Below the pieces are notes generated by a model. It did no database searches and was not told the origin of the DNA. It worked only from the letters and a program-made list of their open reading frames with translations. Both the position numbers and the translations under genes were made by a program. This document shows positions 1 through 9,416 of a DNA stretch of 11,175 nucleotides, in pieces. This stretch comes from Pleurotus djamor (Eukaryota; Basidiomycota; Agaricomycetes; Agaricales; Pleurotaceae), in contig JAPEVF010001313.1 of assembly GCA_029747585.1 (NCBI GenBank), positions 1 through 11,175 of the forward strand. The letters run 5' to 3'. Position 1 is the stretch's first letter. Each line of letters opens with the position of its first letter.

Positions 1-100
1 ACAAGGGCGATGGTATGTGCATAATGGTACAAAGTCTATCAGAATTTCTTGGGGAAACGAATCCTTTGGACNTACAGACNAGAGTGGAGACGGTGGGGAA
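1..100. other. Sequence downstream of the Argonaute stop (likely 3' UTR)
   Basis: This stretch follows the Argonaute stop on the minus strand. I see no coding exon, RNA gene or repeat in it. It contains two ambiguous bases, at 72 and 80, so short open frames here are unreliable. Confidence 0.5.
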
Positions 101-3100
101 TTACTGCGGGATAGTGAGTCAACATGGAGTAAAAGGGCGATCAGAAGCACGCACCGAAAAGTACATGAGGAGGGATTGTGTCCTGTGCAACGGTTTGAAG
201 CCACGCTTGTACGCTTGCAAGGAGGAGTCTGCGGCCTTCTCATCCATCTGGGTGGCAGACTCGGAGAAATCAACCGTGTCCTGGGGATCGTAATGGTTCT
301 TGGCGCGGGAGCAGACAATGTCCGCATCTGAAGAGGGGTGAACAAGGGGCCCGAAACATATCAATCAGACTTACAGTACACAGGCGCTGGGATAGAAACA
401 GATCTCGTCGAGCGAGCGTAGACATGGCAGAGGGCGAACGAAAGAGACTGTAACGCATCCGCGCTGGAAACGAACCGTAAGCACGACGAACAACAATACA
501 AGGATGAGACCCTCACGAGAAGTTATTTTCCTGTTCGGGAAGGGTCAGACAGGGAGAGATGTGGAATGAGAGAGCACGTTACATCGTAAAGAACCTTGAC
601 ATTCATATGAGCGAGCAGAAATTTTACGAGGTGAAGTATAACTTACCGAGTAATGAGCAGGGCGACTGGTTCCAAGAAGTCCACCATGAGCTTGAAGGTA
701 GAAATCAAACTCGACAGGGTGGGCTACTTCACGGTCGACGACAGTCCCAGCCGGACAGTTCCCGGAGCGATCAGCGTCGCGTTGGTCCTGGGGGAAGAAA
801 CGGACGTGGTGACGCTTCCCTACGACAATGACAGTGATCTTCGGGTTGATGTTCAACTCCTCACAAGCCTCTGGAAAGCAAAACACGTTGACTTCCTAAC
901 GGTGATGCGTGGGTTCCATGACCTACTCTTCAAACGGCCCAACTCTGAGACGGCGTTAACATGAGCACACGAGACAGTAGTATAAGGAACGGCGCACCTT
1001 GGTCTAGAACTTGAGGGAATTGACCCTCAGAGACACCGTCTAGAGCCAGGAATTAGTCGCAGTAGCATGACATCATCTATAGTTGTACCCCACCTCTGTA
1101 AAAAATGATTCTCTTCGGAGCCGAATTGGCAGGTCCCTTTTGCTCAACCTTCTCCCTGTAAGACATATACATAGAGAGGATATGCTGATCATCATGCGTT
1201 AGACCAACAACCATGAACGATGGGACAGGACGAACGCACCTTAGCCATCGGCTGGAGGTCGTCAATCATTTCTTGTCGTGAAGTTTGAACGCGCGAATCG
1301 GCGATATACTTGGCATTGTTCGAGTCGACATTGCCTACAANGGGCAGTGAATGAAGGTCGACCTTCAGAACCTGGAGCAGGATGAATAACATCCGCGCCT
1401 GTGAAACACCGGATTGTCAAGGAGGGTCAATGACCAAGATAGAAGAATAAATCGCACCCATGACGATTGTGGGGTTGTGAGGATCCGTGAGGGGAGACAC
1501 AGAAGCTGGGTCGGGAATCATGTTGATACCACCCAACTTGACATTAATCCTAGGCAACAAACTTGAGTGGGATCTCCACACAATTGACCAAAAGCCGACC
1601 TACTTGAGACAAACGTTCGCGTAATACTGTGGTTTCGCTCGGTAACACTTGGATGACTTGAGGCATTGAGTGGCGACACCCATCTAGTGGATAGTTTGTA
1701 AGCACAAGCACTAGAAGCCGAGCGCGAGCGTACCGTGACATCACCAAAGCTAAAACGAGGGTTTTAGGTGAGATGAACTATATAGCAGGCACGAGAAGAA
1801 TACTGACTGTTTGACTGCCGTATAGATATCGCTACCTCCATCTGGAAGGACGACAACAATCAAAGTGGGTGGGCTGCCGAAGCGCTGTGCGACTTCAGCA
1901 CCAGCTGACCTCAATTGCTATTCGATCATGTTGAGCGTTTACACTGATCCACGACAAGGTTTGAGTTAATAACTTACCTCAGAAATACGGCCTTGGCCGT
2001 TCTCCCACTTAATAATGGGTCTCTCGTCGTTGACCTTGATGCCTGCGCATACAACATGACACAATGGACGGAGATGCCGAAGGTGGACGACTTACCAACT
2101 TCACGACAACTAGAGATCAAGCCAGTGACCATATCTTTGGCCGCTTGTTCGTTGAACCGCCGAATTTGCTCGTAAACGACGATGACCCATCGTTCAATTA
2201 CGACGGGCTTGACGAAGCGCTTGTCGACCCTGGGCAACGTTAGTCCCCTATAGTAAAGGAGGAGGATCAAACGTACATATTCCAAGCACCGTTACTGGGA
2301 GTCTATTCATCGTCAGAAACAAGTCCAAAATATCAAGACGCGTACTCACAATAGTCGCTTGTTTGCTCCCTGCACCATACCGAAGCTTTGGGGGAGGCAA
2401 TACACGAGCTTGCATACGAAGGGGCCCTTGCGCAGAGTCTACGGACATTCCAAATTGCCGGATGTATTCTGATTGCCCGTAGTCAAGCACCTGAGAAATG
2501 TCAGCGAGGAAGAGAAGTAAACAATCCGAGTATCTTACAGAGAGACCGAGCTTAATGCTCTGCAAACGATCCGCGGGCTTCTTGGTAGCGAAGTCCAAAA
2601 CGCGCTTGGTCTGTTCGGGAGGAACTTGCTTTCTCATGATTTGACCAGGGGGAACATCACACAATTCCAAAGGTATCAACGCGCCTGAGCCGACCTAGAC
2701 AACTGGATCAGCGCGAACTCTTTAATTGACGGTATGTAAATGTTACCTCTACACAAATTACATCCGGGTGCTTGAGGGGTCGATTTTGGTTCTGGTGGAA
2801 ATAATCGGCAACGCTCATCGAGGCACCATCACGCATGGTGAACTTAATATCTTTGGCGCCAGCCGTGCTGAGCTTCTTGACAACACGGGGAGTCTCCTTC
2901 TTCGTACCGCTAGCGTCGACTTGAATGGTGGTGATACGGATGCCAGTAATGAAGCGTTGGAGACGGAGGCGTTCTCGGTCTGGGAAACCGCGTCGGGGAG
3001 CAAGGATGTTTGGGTCAGTTCGACCGATGTATTCAAGGCAAAGGTTGAGGAGAGGACCACTCTTGTACATAGTCCCGGTGGAGATATCAACGTTGATCAG

Positions 3101-4146
3101 CATTTTGTTGATACCGGGACGGACAGATTGGAAGTATCCACGCCAGAGTTCAAGGCCGGAACCAATGTCTTGTACTTCTCTATTAGTGAAGAAAGAGCGA
3201 ACGTTGAACGGATATTTCATGGTGGGCTCCATCCTGATGACGACATTCAAGGCCTAAGAAAGGACATTTTGTGTTAGATATAGCCGTGTTGGCATGTATA
3301 ACGCACGGTGATCGCTGTAAGAACGGAAGGGTCATGAGATTGAGCCCCTTGTATGAAACGTCGTAAAACTCTGGAGATGACACATAGTAAGAAACGGTTG
3401 AGCTGAAAGGGTGAAAAGGGATACGTACTCGGGGTTGATATGGGCAACCAAAGTGAGGCGTATTTTGTATACACGAGGGGTGCGGCCCGTAGCTGCTCGA
3501 GGGTCCTCAAGGCTAACATCGAACTAACGCCCAATATTTGAGCGGACGGAATAACGTTGAAGAGGTGAAAGATTTACCTCCTGCGATCCGGTGTCCCCAA
3601 AAGGGAGTTCTCGGGCAATAAACATGTTCTTCCTGCCATCGTACACTACGCGACGGCATTCAGTTTTAATTCATATAGTAGACACAGCCATGAACTGTGA
3701 AAGTTTACCTCCACGGGGAGTAAAAATTTGTGGAGCTGTGACGGTCTGGAGACGCGTAATCAAATCCATGTTCAAACGAGCGGGGAGAGTCTTCTCGGAG
3801 GGCGAAATGACTTGAAGGGGAAGTCAGGAGAAAGTATTAGAAGAAATGCGATCGTGATCAACCTACCAACTACGTAAAGGGTTAATGAGTCGATGTGGTG
3901 ACACTGATTAAAGAAAAACTTACCATCGTAGTGATAAATGAGGCCGTCAGGAATTGTGGCAACAAACGAGTTTACGAAGATCGGGATGGGGCGACCACTA
4001 GTGCCAAAATCTGGTCTGCGGACACCCACGGTCTGGATATGCGCACCGACGACGGGGGCGCCGATTTGAGTAGGGCCAGCACCGCGACCGCGTGTAGGGC
4101 CACCGCGACCGCGACCTCTAGATGTACCACGACCTCGCGAAGCCAT
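101..4146 (-). CDS. Argonaute protein (QDE-2-type, slicer residues intact), 25 exons
   Basis: Encodes the small-RNA-guided core of the RNA-silencing effector complex. Exons (minus strand, high to low): 4146-3924, 3810-3709, 3645-3578, 3523-3429, 3370-3307, 3253-2747, 2694-2539, 2490-2350, 2302-2277, 2229-2096, 2042-1978, 1917-1808, 1749-1734, 1683-1604, 1549-1458, 1398-1240, 1184-1094, 1039-998, 944-927, 870-647, 594-583, 530-517, 463-375, 327-155, 103-101. Lengths sum to 901 codons once the extra N at 1341 is dropped; all introns are GT..AG. The ATG has an in-frame TGA two codons upstream. Residues 1-24 are RG repeats (RGRG, RGRGRGG). The N and L1 regions lie at about 40-230, PAZ about 230-365, MID about 440-560 and PIWI about 540-870. 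The catalytic tetrad reads D629 (GADVIHP), E669 (SRQEMIDDL), D710 ([11 protein letters not shown]) and D845 ([11 protein letters not shown]). The fourth residue is Asp rather than the His of human AGO2, as in other fungal Argonautes I recall. Cleavage activity is inferred from these residues. Full length and intact apart from the N. Confidence 0.94.
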
Positions 4147-4963
4147 ATCTCAGGTTATAACCTTTACGATAATGAGAAAATGTATGTGGGGGATTTCTGG
4201 GGGGTGGGGGAAAGGGAAGATGGTGGTCGAGAGGAAAGAAGCGAGTCAAGTCGTGCATCCTGGACCTTTGGCGTTGGGGAAATTAGAACAACTAAAGGCG
4301 GGCACAACCCCCAAAGTCATGTGACGACAATGAGGCCCTTCGAAGTTACACGGGCGCTTAGGAAGCTTCCCTTCCCGGGATACCACCCAAGTCGCGCGAC
4401 GCGCGTCCAAGGGTGACTCACCTCCCTGTACCCTGGCAGCGACTCACCCAAACAAGTTTGGTGGCGACTCACCTATTGTCATTGTATTGACTGCGAAATT
4501 GCGAAACACACGGTGACCTCAACCTTGCTCTATTACCCCACTAGCGCTGACCTCGGGATGCTATGTAGGCACCTCAAACCGAAGATCGTTGCCCATCATT
4601 TCTACTTAGGAAGGGAAAAACTTCGCGCACAGTGCTGGACGCGTCTATTGGGATCGCGTCTGGGAGCTGCACACCTCCTAGTCCATGGAGACCACCTGGC
4701 AGCCGGCAGGAGTACAGGTGCATCGCTCCTTCAGCGTGGTGCAGCGCTAAAGGAGCGTGAAGCGTAGTCGTAGCTGTATACAGCTTCTGACTTGACTTCC
4801 ACACATTTCGGCTCAATTCGATCACCGTTCCCTGCCAGAATGCCTCGAGTTACTCTTACTCTTCTTTAAAAGCACAAGTCACCTAAGCTCGAACTTTGCA
4901 TCGACAGGAACCTCTCTCAGAAGCCCCATCGCCTAGTTCTTCTGTTCTTCTGCACGCTTAACC
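4147..4963. other. Divergent intergenic region between the Argonaute and the proline-rich gene
   Basis: These 817 bases separate two genes that start in opposite directions, so they presumably hold both promoters and 5' UTRs. Visible structure is a cluster of three G(T/C)GACTCACC copies (4413-4473), with the inverted repeat CCAAAC-AA-GTTTGG at 4448-4461 lying between copies two and three. I find no convincing TATA box for either gene. Short open frames on both strands at about 4513-4825 have no recognisable content and no splice-supported extension. Confidence 0.6.
4413..4473. repeat. Three spaced copies of a G(T/C)GACTCACC motif
   Basis: GTGACTCACC at 4413-4422, GCGACTCACC at 4439-4448 and GCGACTCACC at 4464-4473 begin 26 and 25 bp apart, about two and a half helical turns. 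The copies differ only at the second base. The first contains TGACTCA, the core bound by AP-1/Gcn4-type bZIP factors; the other two carry CGACTCA. The arrangement suggests a cis-regulatory cluster in the shared upstream region, but that function is inferred. Confidence 0.5.
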
Positions 4964-5935
4964 ATGATTCACCGAAAACCCGTCCCTCTCTACATTCCTT
5001 CTCCAAACTCTCCCGTTCCTCCAATGACCTTCTCCCCGGTCCACCAAGAGCCAGAAGAACATGTCAGAACACACGAAGAGGATTATCCACCACCTGTTCG
5101 TGCATTTCCTCAATCACCTGGCTCTTCTTGGATCGTCCTAACCTTATTGAACGTGTAGCTTCCAGAGGGATGGGATATGATCATACAAGACGCCAAGGAA
5201 GCCAGTCTTGACACCGTTCACATCAAGCGACGACTCACCAGACCTCCCGGGATCGCTCCTACGCCTTCTCTCGTCCATTCGCGGCAGGTACGCTTCTGTT
5301 TCCGTATTCTTATTACGTTTGAACTCATATATGGCAGTCTGTATCCAACAGTGTGCCAAATCTCGCTTTTGCGCCGCCCTTGCCTCGGACCCGTACCCCG
5401 TCGCGTTCTCGAAAGCCTCACGAGGTATTTCAATGGGTTTCTCTTCGATGCATCATGTACTGACCTTTTCTTAGCAATATCGTCCTCCTACGCCGCCCAG
5501 GGCCAGCCCCCGGCATGCCTACGAAGACCGGAGGAGGGTGTCTACTGATGTTCATATAAATCCCGATACGGATACGGTATGTTAGGTTACCCTCTTTTTC
5601 CGACCAGCAACTGATCGTCGGACCTCTTACAGGCGTATCCAACTCATACCCGCACTCGAGGTACATCGTTGAACTCGTCCAACTCGACATTAAACGCCAT
5701 CCCACCCATTGGCCGATATGACATTGACGCAAGTCCACGATATATTGTCCACGAGGTGCAATTCGATGGGTTAGGTAACGCACCGTTGAAATTGTCTAAA
5801 TCGGATACAAAGCACCCCCATCAGCCTCGCCACCTCCATCCTGGTCAGCATGGGGGTGGCGGGCTCTGGCAACGAATCGAGCTGCGACTTCGGAGGCTGG
5901 GTACCGTTGTGTCCACGCTCTCTGCGAAACGTTAA
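4964..5935 (+). CDS. Hypothetical proline-rich protein, about 250 residues, 5 exons
   Basis: I do not recognise this family. Exons 4964-5095, 5159-5287, 5338-5424, 5475-5576 and 5633-5935 each hold a whole number of codons (44, 43, 29, 34 and 101 with the stop). They are separated by GT..AG introns of 63, 50, 50 and 56 nt, so all junctions are phase 0. Donors are GTTCGT, GTACGC, GTATTT and GTATGT; the first intron has a CCTAAC branch-like site. The reading is open throughout, which supports a real gene. The product is rich in Pro, Ser and Arg, with PPPLPEGW across junction 1 (residues about 42-49), APPLPRTRTPSRSRK in exon 3 and RPPTPPRASPR in exon 4, and a His/Gly-rich stretch near the C-terminus. 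No signal peptide, membrane segment or catalytic motif is visible, so it is probably largely disordered. It is divergent from the Argonaute and 382 bp upstream of the carrier gene. The exon 3 acceptor at 5338 was chosen because it keeps the frame open through exons 4 and 5; an acceptor at 5349 gives a different frame and an early stop. Confidence 0.62.
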
Positions 5936-6317
5936 ATAAATGTACAGATATATATATGAATCTCACACATATCTAGGCATACGTACATGAATACTCACAA
6001 TAGGTGTAGCAATAGCACGGTTGGGTTGGAGCCCTCTGAGAGGAAGCCAGGGGTAGTAAATTATTTCTTGTACAAGCATTTGTAAATAATTGCCAAATTC
6101 GCCACACCTCCTTCGAGCACTGTCATGATCCACAAAAGTGTCGCCAGCTCGTCATAGCCCGAATCCGTCTACCCGCACGTCCCATTCCCCCATGAAAACT
6201 CTGAGAGGCTGTCTCTGACTCTGAATAACCTAGCTTTCCGCAAAAACGCTTATTTTTTTCGTGGCTGGCCTCACATCATAGACTTTTCTTATCGTTACGC
6301 CAATAATACCAACTACC
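5936..6317. other. Intergenic region with downstream AT-rich stretch and carrier promoter
   Basis: The stop of the upstream gene runs into an AATAAA-like sequence (about 5934-5939) and then an AT repeat around 5948-5958, fitting a 3' end. The rest precedes the carrier ATG and should hold its promoter and 5' UTR. A T-run lies at about 6251-6258. I see no gene here. Confidence 0.5.
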
Positions 6318-9041
6318 ATGGCTCCTCAGGACACGAACTCAAGCACACCGTATACCCCAAGCGGCAGGGAAATCTTCGAAGCATGCTTCTCTGGCGCCCA
6401 ATATCCACCCTGTATACCCCGTCTCCGATCAGATCCAATACCTCAGTACCACCCACTACCACATAGCCTGTCAGAATTCCGCTCAGAAGAAGGCAGAACA
6501 TATAGAAAGCACCGACTTATGGCTATGTACAAGCACCTGCACCGCTACTCTCGTCACGATCACCACCACACCCAGGCAGACGCAGCGAAAGCTTGGTTGA
6601 ATGACAATGTCACTATCACTCCGGAACGCGCAACGGAGCTGGAGGCGTTCTATGAGTCCGAGTTAATTGGCGTCTGCGGCGGTGGAGAGCTACGATGGAA
6701 GGTGTTCAAAGAGTATGCTTTGGCTAAGGAAGCAGGTGAGTCGGTTGACGCGGAGGCTTTTCATTCATCCAAACTCATGTTGCCGGTTCTGCGTAGAGCT
6801 GTGGTCTATCTTTCATGACGAATTGGATCTCGATGGGAACGGTCACCTTGACTCACAGGAACTCGATGTAGCGCTCCGAAAAGCTGGTGAGTCCACTGGC
6901 TTGCCGTAGATGGTATACGTGACGCAGTATTGTTTGCAGGGATTGATCTTTCTCCTGCGACATTGGCGGACTTCATGGCGTCTCTGGCCTCTTCACCACA
7001 TTCACATGCCGTCACGTTCAGTGAATTCCGCGATTTTCTGTTGTTACTGCCTCGTAAGGTGTCTGCAGCCGAGATCTACAAATATTATGAAGTGAAGCGA
7101 TACATGGGAGATGATGGAAAGGGTGCGGCTCGTGTAACCATGGAAGGTAAGCGAAGCCTGTACCTCTGTTGCTATTTCGTTTACTCATTGTGGATCCCTG
7201 CAAGGCGATGTAAGTTTAAGCGCAGAGGATAAGCCACCAGATATTCGATACTCTCGAACTCCACCTCTTTCCCATGTGCCCGTTCCTGCCACTGAAACAC
7301 TTGACGACGAGGATGAGGATCTGTTTGAAGACGAAGAGGAAGAAGCACAACAATGGTTAGAAGGGCACACGGCGTTGAAGTTTCTTCTCGCGGGAGGCAT
7401 CGCTGGTGCCGGTGAGCCAATCACCTCTGCCCCGCGACCGCCACGACTGAATCTTTCAATAGTATCTCGGACATGCACTGCGCCCTTCGATCGATTGAAG
7501 GTTTTTCTCATTACCCGGCCACCAGACCTCCTGGGCGGGGCAACTTCTTCGCAAACCAAGATAGGAGGTATCAAGGTTATTGGTAGCGCTGTCGCTCGGA
7601 TATACGCAGAAGGCGGTATCCTCGCATTCTGGGTTGGAAATGGCCTTTCGGTAGCAAAGATTTTCCCCGAGTCAGCGATCAAGTTCTTTGCCTACGAGTC
7701 ATCTGTATGTAACTCATTGCGTACGATGTCTTCATCTGCTTGAGTTTAAGCGATTGTAGAAAAGGGCATTCGCGAAATACTGGGACGGCGTAAACGATCC
7801 TCGTGAGATCAGCGGTGTCAGTCGCTTTCTATCTGGTGGTATTGGCGGCATTAGCAGTCAGCTAAGTGCGTGCTTGTCGCTAGGCGTTTCATCTCGCGCA
7901 GATATGCTTACCATTGATCTCTTAAGGTATCTATCCTATCGAAACGCTGAAGGTACTCAAAGTCTAATCAGTCTCGGTTACACACTCTAAATATGTTCTA
8001 GACGCAAATGATGAGCAATACTGGGGAGCAAAAGCGGACATTGGCGCAAGCCTGCCGGCATCTCTGGAGCCTAGGAGGTGTCCGAGCTTATTATCGTGGG
8101 CTCACCGTAAGCACGCTCATCGATCTCGTCTTTCGGTCCACTTATGCTTGTTGCATCCTTCTTGCGCCCCAAAGATCGGACTCGTCGGTGTGTTTCCGTA
8201 CGTGTTCTCACTCAGGATTCTTGATTTGCACCCTAATAACTTCACTTCATACGGTCATCTGACTGCCGCCTCCTTTCCTTTGTGGATGCCTCCCGCTTTA
8301 ATACCCCCATTTCTGTCTACCCTGTGTCGCATTACCGGCATGCAGGTATGCGGCCATTGATATGAGTACCTTCGAAGCCCTGAAATTGGCCTATCTACGA
8401 TCGACTGGTAAAGATGAACCTGGGGTCATGGCCACTCTTGCCTTTGGCAGTCTCTCAGGCAGTGTTGGCGCTACTACGGTGTACCCGCTGAACCTCGTCC
8501 GAACGCGCTTGCAGGCGTCCGGATCGTCAGGCCATCCCCAGCGGTACACAGGAGTGTTTGATGTTGCATTGAAGACATGGGAACGAGACGGATGGAGAGG
8601 TTTCTACCGTGGGCTGTTCCCTACGCTTGCCAAGGTGCGTGCTTGCCTGCCGTTCGATTCATACCTCCATCGCGCCTAGCCGTTTGGGCATCTGGCGTAC
8701 ACCCATTTCCAGTACATTGGAACGCTGGGTCATATGGTCTGTTGCCCAGCGCCCAGTTGTCCCCTCGCTTGTTTGAGCTGGTCAGACGGTACCTACCGCC
8801 TAAGTGTTGGGTGTTGGGTGGACGATCGAGGCTACCCGCCACCGTCGCTTGTACGTCAAATTGGAAGCTGATTCCCTCAATCTCTTTGCACGTGTCCAGG
8901 TCGTCCCTGCTGTCTCGATATCTTACGTTGTCTACGAACAAAGTAAAAGGAGGTCCGTCTTCACCTCCCTTCTCTTCCCTCTGAGAACACACGTACTGAC
9001 TTTGGTGGTGGTTTAATTACAACCTTAGCCTTGGTGTCTGA
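6318..9041 (+). CDS. Calcium-binding mitochondrial carrier, SCaMC/Sal1 type (ATP-Mg/Pi carrier-like)
   Basis: Predicted inner-membrane carrier of the SLC25A24/Sal1 group, which exchanges ATP-Mg for phosphate under calcium control; substrate is inferred from family resemblance. Exons: 6318-6735, 6797-6886, 6940-7146, 7205-7411, 7463-7704, 7760-7865, 7927-7952, 8002-8106, 8175-8197, 8346-8634, 8900-8952, 9029-9041. They sum to 593 codons with consistent phases. An in-frame TAG upstream makes this the first ATG. The N-terminal part carries a canonical EF-hand loop, [12 protein letters not shown] (about 150-161), and a [12 protein letters not shown] segment like the last EF-hand of SCaMCs. A strongly acidic linker ([14 protein letters not shown]) precedes the carrier part. 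Carrier signatures are PFDRLK (about 315-320), PIETLK (427-432) and PLNLVR (522-527), with GGIAGA-, GGIGGI- and RGL-type elements. The last exon is short: splicing 8953-9028 gives an end in KRSLGV, whereas reading through ends at 9016 with an unfamiliar tail. Introns 10 (148 nt) and 11 (265 nt) are longer than the rest. Confidence 0.92.
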
Positions 9042-9321
9042 AACGCCCGTTCTGCATTGTGTTCTTCGTAATCTCGGATATATCCTAATCATCGGCAATC
9101 ACCTAGACCTCATTCGTCGCTTTCCCCTCACCTCGTTGTTATTAGCTTGCTTGCTCATACGTACTTGTAGATAATATCCCATGCATGTATTGATTTATCT
9201 GATATCTTGAACAATTATTCTGGTTCTTTGGTTAACTACTCGTACCACACTGTAATTTTAAACTTTCGCGTGCTTCAAACGCTTCCTCGATGGCCGGTAT
9301 GGTGGACTAAAAGTCTAAAAA
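9042..9321. other. 3' flank of the carrier gene and 3' flank of the tRNA gene
   Basis: This AT-rich stretch lies between two convergent genes. It presumably contains the carrier 3' UTR. I see no coding exon with recognisable content. The run of five T on the minus strand (9321-9317) is the Pol III stop of the tRNA gene. Confidence 0.5.
9317..9321 (-). terminator. Pol III T-tract terminator of tRNA-Gly
   Basis: Read on the minus strand, five consecutive T follow the discriminator base of the tRNA directly. This is a standard RNA polymerase III termination signal. Confidence 0.85.
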
Positions 9322-9392
9322 TACACCGAACGGGAGTCGAACCCGTGCCGCTTGCTTGGAAGGCAAGCATGATACCGTTTCACCATCGGTGT
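9322..9392 (-). tRNA. tRNA-Gly (anticodon TCC)
   Basis: The 71-nt minus-strand sequence folds as a full cloverleaf. The 7-bp acceptor is ACACCGA with TCGGTGT, all pairs matched, followed by discriminator A. The anticodon stem CTTGC/GCAAG closes the loop CTTCCAA, so the anticodon is TCC, reading GGA and probably other GGN glycine codons. The T stem ACGGG/CCCGT closes loop TTCGACT, and the B-box GGTTCGACTCC is canonical. There is no intron and CCA is not encoded, as expected for a eukaryotic nuclear gene. Confidence 0.97.
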
Positions 9393-9416
9393 TGTTGATA
9401 ATGGTGTCTCAACAAC
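9391..9416. repeat. Short inverted repeat at the 5' flank of the tRNA gene
   Basis: GTTGTTGA (9391-9398) and TCAACAAC (9409-9416) are perfect 8-bp arms around a 10-nt spacer. The first two bases overlap the tRNA 5' end, so the hairpin lies immediately upstream of the gene on its strand. No function can be assigned. Confidence 0.5.

Noticed and set aside
2726..3277. Long plus-strand open frame (183 codons) across the middle of the Argonaute
   Set aside because: It is exactly antisense to the largest Argonaute exon (3253-2747), whose minus-strand translation carries clear L1/PAZ sequence. High GC at third positions explains the open antisense frame.
3895..4416. Plus-strand open frame of 173 codons over the Argonaute start
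   Set aside because: It is antisense to the RG-repeat exon 1; its Thr/Ala-rich content is the complement of the RG repeats. No splice or family support.
4513..4825. Overlapping open frames on both strands in the divergent intergenic region
   Set aside because: Neither has recognisable sequence, flanking splice sites that extend it, or a plausible start context. Treated as chance frames in promoter or 5' UTR DNA.
5349..5548. Alternative exon 3 acceptor (CAACAG) in the proline-rich gene, ending at a TGA near 5548
   Set aside because: It shifts the frame and gives an early stop, whereas the acceptor at 5338 keeps an open frame through two more introns to 5935.
7185..7682. Minus-strand open frame of 165 codons with a poly-Ser run
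   Set aside because: It is antisense to carrier exons 4 and 5; the Ser run is the complement of the Asp/Glu linker codons.
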